This document shows, piece by piece, positions 41,909 through 52,085 of a stretch of DNA of 64,000 nucleotides. The stretch is from the NCBI GenBank assembly GCA_026168455.1, contig CM047425.1, forward strand, positions 3,260,001 through 3,324,000, read 5' to 3'. Origin of the DNA: Theocolax elegans (lineage: Eukaryota > Arthropoda > Insecta > Hymenoptera > Cerocephalidae). Every line of letters starts with the position of its first letter. The stretch's first letter is position 1. Position numbers and translations under genes: made by a program. The notes below the pieces were generated by a model. It searched no databases. It was not told the origin of the DNA and worked only from the letters and a program-made list of their open reading frames with translations.

Positions 41909-44900
41909 GTAACGTAAACATACATGCATATATATTTAAAAAAATAAATAAAATGAAATATAAAAAATCTTCCATAGTAAATTATATAATTACCGTAAAG
42001 TACCCAATTATTGAATGATGAACCAATTTCTGATCAGTATATTATTTTAATGAAATAATAAGATTTACATAAATCTAATCGTTGCTCTACATACAATTTA
42101 AAGGTTAAATAATAATCAATAATTAGTTAGTAGGTTTTTCTTATAGATTGTTGCTCATTTTAAAAATAGCAATTATTTTATTTTTCTAAGATCGCAATGA
42201 TTATAGCTTTTTTATCATAAAATTATTCTATGAACGTACAGATTTGCCTTAACTGATCAACAACTGGGTATGTGACGGTATATCACAATATAATATATAA
42301 TAGAGAAAGGTGACGAAAAATCACCATCTAATTAAAAGTGTGGTTTATTCGCCAAGATCATTTAACATTCCTTCGAAGTAATAATATCACTTTAGAGAGA
42401 ACAAATCGGTAAATCGAGATATTCCGATGCGCTACAAATTTCCTCGTATATCGGTTAAATATTGACGAACAGTGTATCGTATATATAGATGGATGTATAC
42501 GCATACCTCTATAATGTTTGAAACGAAGGGTAATAAAAACCAAAGGGAAATGACGAGTGGGCAAACAAATCGTAGATTTTGTTTTTTGTTCTCGTCGTCG
42601 TCGTTAACGAAGTCACGTATGTCCACATCGATACATCAAAAGCCATCTGGTATATATGCGACGAGTCGTAACCAAAGTCACCCCCAGGATTCTTCCCTCG
42701 TCCGTAATGAAATAATCGATCTGTCACCCGTGACTTTCTTCCTAACTCTATACATTTCTGGACGTATACCAACCCTTTCCCGATATACAAATCAAAATGC
42801 AGTCCGGAACTTTGATTTTTTTTTCTTTTTACAAATTCTGTTATTTTGATATTGCCAATTATAAGAAAAATTGTATCATTATAATCCACGCACTATACTC
42901 ATGAATTTTATTTATTTTATATTCATGAACAAAATGGACTTTTTATCGCAAGGTTGAATTAACGACTGAGTTACAAAGTTTTTATATTATTTATATGAAA
43001 AAATAATTTTTATTTAAAAAAAAGAAGGGTGCCCTTCGTTACAATGAAATCTTTAATTCTGGAAAAGTTTCAAACTGGTTAGTACACTAATGCTTAAAAA
43101 ATTGTTTTAAAGTTCTATCAACCTGTATAAAGACACGTTGATCCAAAAATGAAAAACTCTTCTTAACGATTAATCATCACGTGACCTCGAAATTCATAGA
43201 TTACGCTACTCACCGAAAGGCAGCGTTTATCGAAATAATAATCTAATCCTTCAAAACTAATCACAATCAGTATACTTCGCTCTCTCATGGTAAAAGTTCA
43301 TGTTTTGACATAGTCTTAAAAATTTTCCGCGATAGTAAGTTGAATTTAGAATATTAATAAAAAAGAAAAGGAAGAAATTTCATTAAATCGAATAGAGGAT
43401 CTATTTGATCTACAATCTGGAGTTTCTCGTACCGCCCCCGTAATAGACTATCTCAACGGGCCAATAGCTCGGCGCACCGAGAAATTTCCAACGAATATCC
43501 GCGGAGGTTCTATATCGCGGGGGCGGACATAATGGTTCACATGTGGGTAAACACAGTGACGGGTTGCGGGTTGCCGCCCGAAGAGATTAATGGCCTCACC
43601 TCTCTCTCTCTCTCTCGTTTCAACTTGGCCGTTCCCCCGTGGCGAAACTATACGCATGCGACGAACCTAGTCTGCGACCCTTCTCGTGGTGCGTGCAGGA
43701 ATTTTCCTTTCTGCTCGGATTGATTGAATCTCTCGTTTGGGATGAGTGAAAATTTTGGATTTTATCGAATACGTATACATATAGCTTATTTAATTCCTAA
43801 TGTATTTTCGCATAGTTTCCAAGTCAGGGATATAGAAATTTATGGATTGACTGTTATTGATTTGTATATACATATCATTGATTTGTTTACATAATGTAGA
43901 TTTTGTCAAGAATTATTGGTTTGTAACGATACAGCTTTATCGATGAATAATGCAAGGAAACTGAACTTTGATCGTCAGTTTTTACCTTCTTAAATTCTTT
44001 GTAAATTTCCACTTATTTCCGTTCAATGAAATCTGATCAGAATGTAGTATTGCAAAAATCAATTTACAACAAAACGTACCAATAAATAAGAAATTTATCG
44101 TTGGTTGATATACTGAGATGTTAATTTATCGGTTTATTATCCGAACTAAAATCTAATTTTAAATTAGAGAAGACTTTTATTTTCTTCGTCCAATATAATT
44201 ATGGTCAGTAGAATTTCTCAAGGCGCATGAATTGTTTGGTAGAAATTTTCTATTTTTGTATTTTCTTGGTATTTCATATAGTAGAAATTCAAATTTAAGC
44301 GCTCATAACATATTTTTCAGCTTGAATTAAGCTTGAATTAAGTTCCAACCTATTAAAGTCCTATTAAAAAAAATTAGTATAAATATAACGAAACCTCATT
44401 TATCACCGTGAATACTGCAAATATACAACACGAATATATTTGATATATCTAACAAAGGTAATTTTAATATTTTGAGATTATATAGTATATTCACATCAAA
44501 TGTTAAAAAAGTCAATCAAAATGCTTATCCCAGAAATTTAAACTGTCCTGCTTCTACAATTAAAATTCCTCTCAATACCAGGGATCAAACGATTAACTTC
44601 ATTCGCATAATTATCACCCAAAAATAAATGTCATCACTTTCTTTTGAACAAATGAACATTGATGTTAAAATACGAGAAATATAAAGATAAAAGCAAATGT
44701 AATGACATCCAGCTGTCCCTTTTTACGAACGCGGGTCGAGTGTAATCTTTTACACGAAATGTTGAACATCAAACGTGAAGAATTTAGATAATATAAAAAT
44801 TTAAATGGGAAAAATAATCTTAACTGTGGGAGTAAACGTAAAAGCTACAAAGCCATTTCAGGTGGGTTTTGATAACGCGTTGTATGTAGGTATATAACGA

Positions 44901-46757
44901 GAGGTATTCTCACCACCATACGGATTATCTCTTTCTTCGTTTGACGACCTGGTAGCCGGCAGTTGTCCAACTGATACGACCTTCGATCGGGTCACAGTAT
45001 TATTATTCTCTTCTTATATGAAGACTCCCGTCAATTATTTAATGCAACTTTTCTTTTGTTTTATTCCAAGTATTTTAGTTACTTTTTAGGTTTTTTTGTA
45101 ATACCGTAGAAATTTGGTAGTTTTCTTAATGGTTTGAGGATAGGAACAGCAGCTATATTTACAACTGATGCTAAGCTGTTTTATATCAACTATTAAAAAA
45201 AATGTTTAGTTTAATTTAATTTTTTTTTATTAAAAAAACCGATTTAATTTTAGTAAGAGATTTGTAACATTTTAATATTTTCTTTTGTTTTCCATTCAAT
45301 TATTTCTAATTTTAATATAGTACAACGTTCCAAAAGTCCATCAAACGCCTGTATCACAAACATTGATTCTTCGTATAATTCAATTACAATAAAATCCAAA
45401 TAAGAACGATGACGTAAAATCCAATAATAATATCTTGTAGACATTCGAATTAAATGCTCGTTAAAGATTCGTATTTATATTTATCTTAAAATTGTTAATT
45501 TCCCTTAGACAATATAATTAACGAGGTCGCGATAAGAGCGGATGATTAGTAATGTGCACGAGGATAGAGTTGTTTAGGTTAAACGTTGTAACATCTGTGA
45601 AAGTATCTCCGTAATCACGCATCGTTTTATTCCTGCGGGTTTCGCATAAACGGTCGCGTTATCGGAAGGAACGGCTGCTCGGGATGATTCGATTAACGGC
45701 CGATAGGAGTGCGCAGAGGGTCAAAAGTTAAAGAGCCACTTGTGGACTCTCTTCGACAGTATCTATTTAGTTGGTCTATAAGCTTCTCTTTATAAGGGTT
45801 GCCAGAAGCGGTGAGAGTAACCCTAACCCTCGAATTCGCCATCCTTCGGCACGGTTGCTCACTTGGCTGACGGTGTCTTCATTCACCCAAGCACTGCAGA
45901 GCCACCAGAGCCAGACTTCGAGCCGACGGTTCATTCCGTTTCGTCTTTACCAGAGTCCCCTCGCTCCCCATCCCCCCCCCCTTCCATCCAGCTTGGGAAT
46001 TATCGCTTGACGAGCCATCAACCAAACCCTCGGCCTCGGCTCATTCGAACCTCTTAATGAAATTCTCACCCCTGACTGGCTGGCTGGCTGCCTGGCTGGC
46101 AGACGGTCCGAGGCTATCTTCGAGTGCCCCAAGAGAGTCCATATAACCCAAAGTAAGAAAAGAGAGAGCGAGAACGAGAGCGAGATAGACACCGACCAGG
46201 GAGCGGACCACTCGAGGGAGGCCAAAATCTCTTACACCCTTAAGTGCTCACTCCCCCTTTTTTTCGCAGCATCCCTCTCTCGACGGATTAGATCCGTAAG
46301 GGTGCGCAGGGACGTTTCGGTGTTTCGCATTGCGGCTCGTGGCACATAGCTGCGTAACTATTTCAGGACCCCTCGTCCCGGCATCAGCTCTGGATTCCCC
46401 TATCGTCTGATCCAGAACCCCGACAATGACACGCATCCCGAGTCTCGCTTTCACACCACAGGGACCACGAACCATTAACGCCAATATTCTACTCTTGCGC
46501 GCAGAGATCCCACTCTCTCCCAATTAACCACTACTCTCAGACCTACACCCCGTTACGTTCTTTCTCTCTTAACTAACTCAACGTTTCGCGAACCTAAGCT
46601 AAATTTATAGTCGTGTGTTTTCGCATTGTTTACCCCCTTACATTTGCGCTAAACAAATAGGACACATTTCTTCTTTATAATGTATATACTATATGTACAA
46701 ACATTCGTTTTCATTGATAAGCGAAATAATGTTTATTCCTGATTTGTTTGTTTTTAG
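41909..46757 (+). other. 4.8 kb intron of the Iroquois gene
   Basis: It runs from donor gtaacg to acceptor tttttag (phase 1). The first part is AT-rich. A GC-rich island lies at 43410-43730 (CpG-dense, with a CT tract). The last 1.2 kb (about 45500-46570) is unusually GC-rich, with a GGCT repeat (46075-46101) and a C run near 45965. One open frame in that block could be an alternative terminal exon (see findings). No standard exon is confirmed. Confidence 0.9.
45900..46057 (+). CDS. Possible alternative terminal exon of the Iroquois gene (speculative)
   Basis: After an acceptor-like cactgcag (ending 45899), the sequence can be joined at phase 1 to the homeodomain exon donor at 41908. That completes Glu and continues PPEPDFEPTVHSVSSLPESP, then a Pro/Ser/Arg-rich tail, to TAA at 46055-46057 (52 added residues). 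The frame fit has a one-in-three chance of being accidental, and GC-rich DNA holds few stops. If used, it would give a homeodomain protein without the IRO box. I have no transcript or conservation evidence. Confidence 0.15.
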
Positions 46758-47817
46758 AGCCAATGCGCCATGTAAAAGCAGAACACATGCAGCATGACAA
46801 AGACCTTGACGACGAAGACGACCTAGACCTCGAAGACGATCCTCGTCGCGTCGCAGAACATCCTTACCATCACACGATGCATCACCACCACCACCACCCA
46901 GGATACGGGCACGATGATCACCTGAAAGACGAAGGCCTCAAGTCTGACTGCAGCGCCGCTGGGGTACCGATTCCCGCGACAAAGCCCAAAATTTGGTCAC
47001 TAGCCGACACAGCTGCGTGTAAAACTCCTCCACCATCCTCTCACCCTCATCACCAGCAGTATCACCTGCACCACCATCAACAACAACAACACTACCCACA
47101 GCAGCATCAGCAGCACCAACATCACCAACAGCAGCAACAGCAACATCACCACCACCTGACGAGTCAATCGCATCATCATTCTCAACAACCTTGGTTGGGT
47201 GGTGGTGCGGGTGCAGGTGGCGCTACCGACGCCAATACCGGTGGTAGCCTCAGTAATTTCGCTCTGCCGTCGTCAGCGTCGATGAGCCCGTCGTCCGCGG
47301 CAACCGCACCGTACTCGAGTACTGGTGCTCGGTACGGTGGTTTCCTCTCCTCGTCGTCGGGTGGTCAGCTTCACTACAACCCCAATTCCTCGTCCGGATC
47401 GAGTGTATCAAGCGCCTCTTCTTCGGCGGCGGCGGGGTTTCCCGAGGTTGGTACGGATACCCCGCCACAGACACCACCCAACATGAAGGTGGCTACGCCG
47501 AACGGCGTGATCCAGGGCCCTCCAGCCGGGTATTGCCCTGGTGGCAGCAACAGTACCCCCAGTAACGCGGGTGCGAATCCCGGACACTACGCAACGGCGA
47601 ATCACGTCACCTCGGCAGGTGTCACTGGTGCTTACATGCAAACCAACGGTAATGTCACTAACGGCAACGGATCGACCTTCAATACGAGGCTGCAGAATTC
47701 GCCACACAAGGATTTTTCACCGGCGTCGTCGCAAAACTCGATCCTCCATCAACACCAAACCACTGCCAGTTTACCTCCGACAGAAGCCACTACAGCTTTC
47801 AAACCGTTCTACAAAGG
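46758..47817 (+). CDS. ara/caup (iro): Iroquois homeobox gene, exon with His/Gln-rich region and IRO box
   Basis: The exon encodes residues 166-517 of the visible protein. In order it holds an acidic segment (DKDLDDEDDLDLEDD), a His6 run (about residues 206-211), the IRO box GVPIPATKPKIWSLADTA (residues 233-250, 46961-47014) followed by ACKTPPP, then a His/Gln-rich tract (about 260-310). After that come Gly/Ala/Ser-rich stretches, the DTPPQTPPNMKV motif (from 47456) and a Ser/Thr/Asn-rich tail ending FKPFYKG. The IRO box is found only in Iroquois-class proteins. IPATKPKIWSLADT and YGGFL favour araucan/caupolican over mirror, from memory of those families. The acceptor is tttgtttttag at 46757 and restores Glu from G|AG. 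The donor is AAAGG|gtaaga at 47818 (phase 2). Without that splice, an in-frame TAA at 47819-47821 would end the protein at FYKG. The exon is GC-rich with tandem CAN codons. Confidence 0.95.
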
Positions 47818-48196
47818 GTAAGATTCAAGTTTATAAATTTTACGTCTAACATGTAACATCAACGAAAGTTAAGTCAATTTTCCTCAGTTAGTTACTAGTT
47901 ATAGAATTCTTCTAAATGTACTCCGATGCTTATCAAAACATTATTCAAATGATAATTTTTGATCAGTGATAAGAGTTTTAGCACATTAAAATTTGTTGTT
48001 ACCTATCATAGAAATCGAACATTTGAGGTTAAAGTGAACAATAATTAAACGAATTGATTGATCGGTTTCTACCCTCAATGATTTGTTCGTTGTTCGGGTA
48101 AAATAAAATAATATATATAAGCGCCAGATACGTGATTCGTTTGTAATAAACTAAAAAGGAAATGATAATGTAATTAATGAAAATTTGATGTCTAGG
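47818..48196 (+). other. Short intron of the Iroquois gene
   Basis: It is 379 bases long, with donor gtaaga and acceptor gtctag. It is AT-rich with no coding signal. The TAA at 47819-47821 overlaps the donor, so retaining this intron would end the protein one residue after FYK. Confidence 0.65.
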
Positions 48197-48236
48197 TCTC
48201 AGAGTATGGGGAGTGGATTCGTATCGCCGGTCTAAG
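48197..48236 (+). CDS. ara/caup (iro): Iroquois homeobox gene, probable last coding exon
   Basis: The acceptor gatgtctag ends at 48196. Joining at phase 2 completes a glycine and adds SQSMGSGFVSPV, then TAA at 48234-48236. The visible coding sequence is then 1593 bases, or 530 residues plus stop. The call rests on splice-site logic and on a short, plausible C-terminal peptide, since I cannot align it. A second acceptor candidate (gtctcag) lies 7 bases downstream. It opens another frame with no stop up to a donor-like AAG|gttagt at about 48277, so the true 3' structure is uncertain. Confidence 0.5.
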
Positions 48237-49380
48237 ATGAATCCACGGGGTACAAGCGACTCACCACCGCTTCAAGGTTAGTACTCGGACTTTCTAGTCT
48301 TACCTTTATTAATCGTTATGTTGCTTTACCATCCGTAAGTAAAGAATAAGGAGACAGAGAAAGAAAAAGAAAAAGAGAAGCCTGAAAAGATAGTCATAAC
48401 AGATGAAGGTAGGTCGGTTCGAAGCAACGGTACACGGAGGCGGTGTTATCCCGATTGCGATCGGTCACGGTCGACGATTGCACCGAGGATGATGATGAGA
48501 TGCTCCGGGTATCTCAAAGTCGAATATCCCAAGACGGACACCTTAGGACAATCGATAAGGAATTAATATCCCGGGGAGTTGATTGGTCGTTAGTTGGTCG
48601 ACCAAGAGACGGGCGGGAGTGAAGCCTCTCTCTCTCTCTCTTTCTCTCTCTCTCGAAAATAATAGTCGGGCGCGCGTGGTGGGTTACCCGCTATTGAGTA
48701 GCGTGTGGGCAGCCCAGAAAGAGGGACAGGGAGAGGGAGAAAGGCTATCGCCACCTTCTTGACAGTAACAAATGGACGGAGATTTCAATCAGTGAATGGA
48801 ATCGGCCCGCGCGCACAACTCGATTTCTTTCTCCTCTTTCCCTCTCGCCAGGGTGTTCGCGTTTGTCGTTCGTGGTCCCGGTAATTTTCTCCTCGTCCCG
48901 CTCGCACTCATTCACCTCGCGGGACACACCTTGAGTTGTCGCGTCGGTCTGATCGACCGAGTCACCTAACCTCTCTCTCTCTCTTTCTCTCTCTCTCTTT
49001 CTCTCTCTCTCTTTCTCTCTCTGGACCGTCGTCGTCGTCGTCGTTTCTCGCTATTCTCACGCGCGGTTTAAAATTAAACGAGATGGAGACGAGGAGGAGG
49101 AAGAAGAAGGAGAAAAAAAGGAAGGAATTGTAGAAGGAGCACGCAGGGGAGTGGAAAGGTGGATACGAATGAGAGACGCTTGATGCACGAATTCGGTTTT
49201 AGTGACTCTACTCCGGTAATATAACGGCAATTCCGTTGGCTTTTATTGTCCTATAAATTCTTTAGTCCTTAAAATGCACGATCACGGTATTAAACGGGTT
49301 TGTATAAAGAAAAGGACTGATTTTTTTCTTTCTTTTTTTTTCTTGGCTTCTTATTTTATTTTCATTAACCTCGTGGCGCC
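48237..49380 (+). other. Probable 3' untranslated region and proximal 3' flank
   Basis: The stretch after the proposed stop is more GC-balanced than the flanks and has no extended open frame. It contains a donor-like AAG|gttagt at about 48277, CT tracts at 48628-48655 and 48969-49021, and a GTC run at 49026-49043. No AATAAA hexamer is seen close to the stop; the first ones I notice are far downstream (about 50647, 51171). The transcript end therefore cannot be placed. The UTR assignment is inferred from position. Confidence 0.4.
48969..49021. repeat. CT dinucleotide microsatellite
   Basis: A CT run with periodic TTTC interruptions. Other CT/GA tracts lie at 1714-1737, 4055-4076, 10625-10640, 15950-15967, 24408-24440, 25735-25763, 34650-34685, 53224-53242 and 53498-53521. 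Confidence 0.95.
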
Positions 49381-49892
49381 TTTTCTCTATACACGAGGAA
49401 AACTATTCTCATTTTGAGATTGACTATATCGATTTAAATTTATTAACTGAACCGGGCCATTAGATAAATCACGAATGACGCATGGTTCGCCGGTATGTAT
49501 ACCTATATACGACGCGCGATTCGGGTAACCGATGCCTTCTGTACATACCTTTCGATGCAGCGTAATTAAATCAACTGTCACGATATACTTGTAAATGGAC
49601 TCGCAACAAAAATAATTTACGCGGTGAAAATTCTTGCGTATATGTATATAGATATACCCTATCACAAAAGTGCAGGTGATTTTTTCGGATTTGTGGAAAA
49701 ACACTTTCTCTTTAATATAGAGTCTTTTTGGACTGTGTACATAGAAGTTGATCAAAATTAATATGAAATTAATAGTCTTTAGCATTTATCTACAGTCAAA
49801 AATAACTGTTATAAATAATGAAGTATATTTTCAAAATACCAAAAAAGTCACGTGAAATTCCACGTGAACCTTATTCGTAAGGTATATATATG

Positions 49893-50616
49893 AAGCATTC
49901 TATCTCAAGTGGTCCGAACAAAATCTTAAAATGCAGCAAATTTTAGGTACACACTGGAAATATTTTTCAGAAAAAGTAAAACAATTTTAGTTAGCGGAAT
50001 CCATTTGTTCAAAAGTTATACTAACCTCAAAAAGAAAGTTTTCTCAACATCAGCTGTGTTTATCACTATTTCACTCAAAATCTATCAACTTTTACTATAT
50101 AACCTATAAACAAAATTTGTTTAGAAATTTAAATGGGAATTACCAAGTTAATTTAAAAAATTTTTTTTATGTTCCTTTAAATTATCATAACTTATTACAG
50201 TTACTATAGACCGTTTAAAAGGTATTGATTCAAGTTTTTTTAGACTTTTGGATGAAGAAATTAATTTTGTCGAAATTACAATTTTTTCAAGTTGAATATT
50301 GACATATAGTTTATGAGATATTGGCCTTGAGATTAGAAATTCTAACCCAGAAGGATAAATTCTAGAGACAAATAGCAACGAATGTTACATATAATGTTCA
50401 ATATTAAAAATTGATAGATTTTGAGATAAATAACGGTAAATTTAGCTAGAGTTGAAAAAATTTGAAAAATTTAACGTTTTGAGGTTAGAATAACTTTGGA
50501 ACCTATAAATTCCAGTACCTAAACATTTTTTTCTGTTTTTTAAAAACATTTCCAGTGTACTTAAAATTTGGTCCATTTTAAAATTTTGATCGGACCACTT
50601 GGCGTGTAATGCTGCA
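49893..50616 (-). mobile_element. Non-autonomous TIR element, copy 2
   Basis: It has the same family as the element at 10739-11334, inverted. Ends are CAAGTGGTCCGA (from 49906) and its complement tcggaccacttg (to 50601), with outer matches gcattct.tctcaagtgg and cgtgtaatgc. The first 200 bases and last 200 bases are imperfect complements (tggaaata, ttgttcaaaagttat.ctaacctcaaaa, tatttctc.aaaatctatcaa), so the ends fold back over a long distance. It is flanked by TA runs on both sides. Open frames inside are incidental. Confidence 0.75.
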
Positions 50617-51979
50617 CATATATATTTTTTTTCAGCGAGGGGGTATAATAAAATTCGTCAAGTTGACCGAAAAGATTTGAGGAAATAGTGTGTGTGTGTG
50701 CACGTGCAATTGAATTAAGTAAATCTCGATGAGGGAAAGTCATCTTTTAGAGTTTCTCAAAGGGAAGTAACGAGGCATATCGCCCTACCGGTCGAAACGA
50801 AGTTTGCGCACACAATCGTTGCCTCAGCCAAATGTAAGGGACTGTCTTCTTCTACTTCTTCTTCTTCATTTTCTTCTTCTTCTTCCCCTCTCGGAATTAC
50901 ATCCCAATTAGTTACTTTGCGCAAGTTAAACGGGGCAAAAGAGAGAAAGAGCCAACCCGTGGCCTTAAGGAAATTCCGTTGATGAACGCGGCCGATTAAG
51001 CATTGTTCAACCGTATCCCCTCGAGGCGTATAAGCTTCGAAATTCAAGAAGCCCATCCTTCCCCCCCCCTCCCGATATTTGCGCGTTTCCAACTCTCCGA
51101 AAATACCAGTGCGCTCTTTTTTACGGTGGACCAGGTGAGCCGAGGGAGGGAGAGAGAAGCTAAAAGAGAGAAGAAATAAAAATGAGAAGGAAGATCGTCG
51201 GGGACCCTTTAGGTATATACCCCGGGTGTTAGTGGGACATCCTTATCTCTTTGGCGATCTGATCCTAATTTATAGCCGAGTCCCAAATAAACTAGTTTTC
51301 ACTGTCGTCACCTTACTTTGCTTCTTCGTTATACGTACCTATAGCCTCGAGAGTTATCTCGGTCCGAAAAATAAAAAAAAAACAAACAAAAAACAACGCA
51401 AAAACTTTAAAGTATCACTCACACGCGAGCCCGCAAGCTCATAATACTTCTCGGCCAGGACTAAAAGACGTAAGAGACTTTACGAATAGTATATAGTATC
51501 TGCGGTCACATTTACGATATTATTTTTTGATCGGAAATACTTCGTGCAAAACGGTTGAACAGCTGATATTGACGTTTTGTGTGACAAGCAAAAATTATTT
51601 TTGTTTTGTCTTCTAATTTAGATTTTATGTTGTTTATATGAATGTTAAATATTCGTCAGTAACTATGAAATCTATAGAAATTATTATTCGAAGATAGCGA
51701 TTTATTTATGAAGCAATAGACAATCAGTGTTTGCTTTACTGAAATATATTTTTTATTTTACACACTATGTTATTTGCGGAATAATTATTAATACAGTTTT
51801 ACAACACTCTGTTCATGTATACAATAGGTTCGAAAGTAAGAAATCCACTGTTCACACTTCAAATTACGTTTAGATTGTCATTATTTTTTCACTAACAGTA
51901 ACTAGTTGTATATTTGTAAATTTTTTTTTCATATTCTATAATCCGATTATTATATATGTTTGTTTATCAAACCCCATAT

Positions 51980-52085
51980 TTAAAGTGAACATTTGACGGC
52001 TAAATAAAATTCTAATATTGCCATTAACTGAGCAATTGTTTGGTATTTTATGACACTTGCCCATTAATTTTTTACTTAAAAAAAC
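51980..52085 (-). repeat. Dispersed repeat fragment, copy B
   Basis: This is the reverse-orientation partner of 25371-25470, with 24 identical bases at 52042-52065 and weaker similarity toward 51985. It is likely a transposon remnant. Confidence 0.65.

Noticed and set aside
41473..42018. Unspliced 181-codon version of the homeodomain frame
   Set aside because: The extra residues at both ends are AT-rich and unlike Iroquois proteins. The splice sites at 41550 and 41908 restore the family sequence.
45818..45831. taaccctaaccct, telomere-like
   Set aside because: Only two units, and the insect telomere repeat is TTAGG; a chance match.
47000..47188. Minus-strand frame rich in Leu, Met and Val
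   Set aside because: It is the antisense shadow of the His/Gln repeat in the Iroquois exon.
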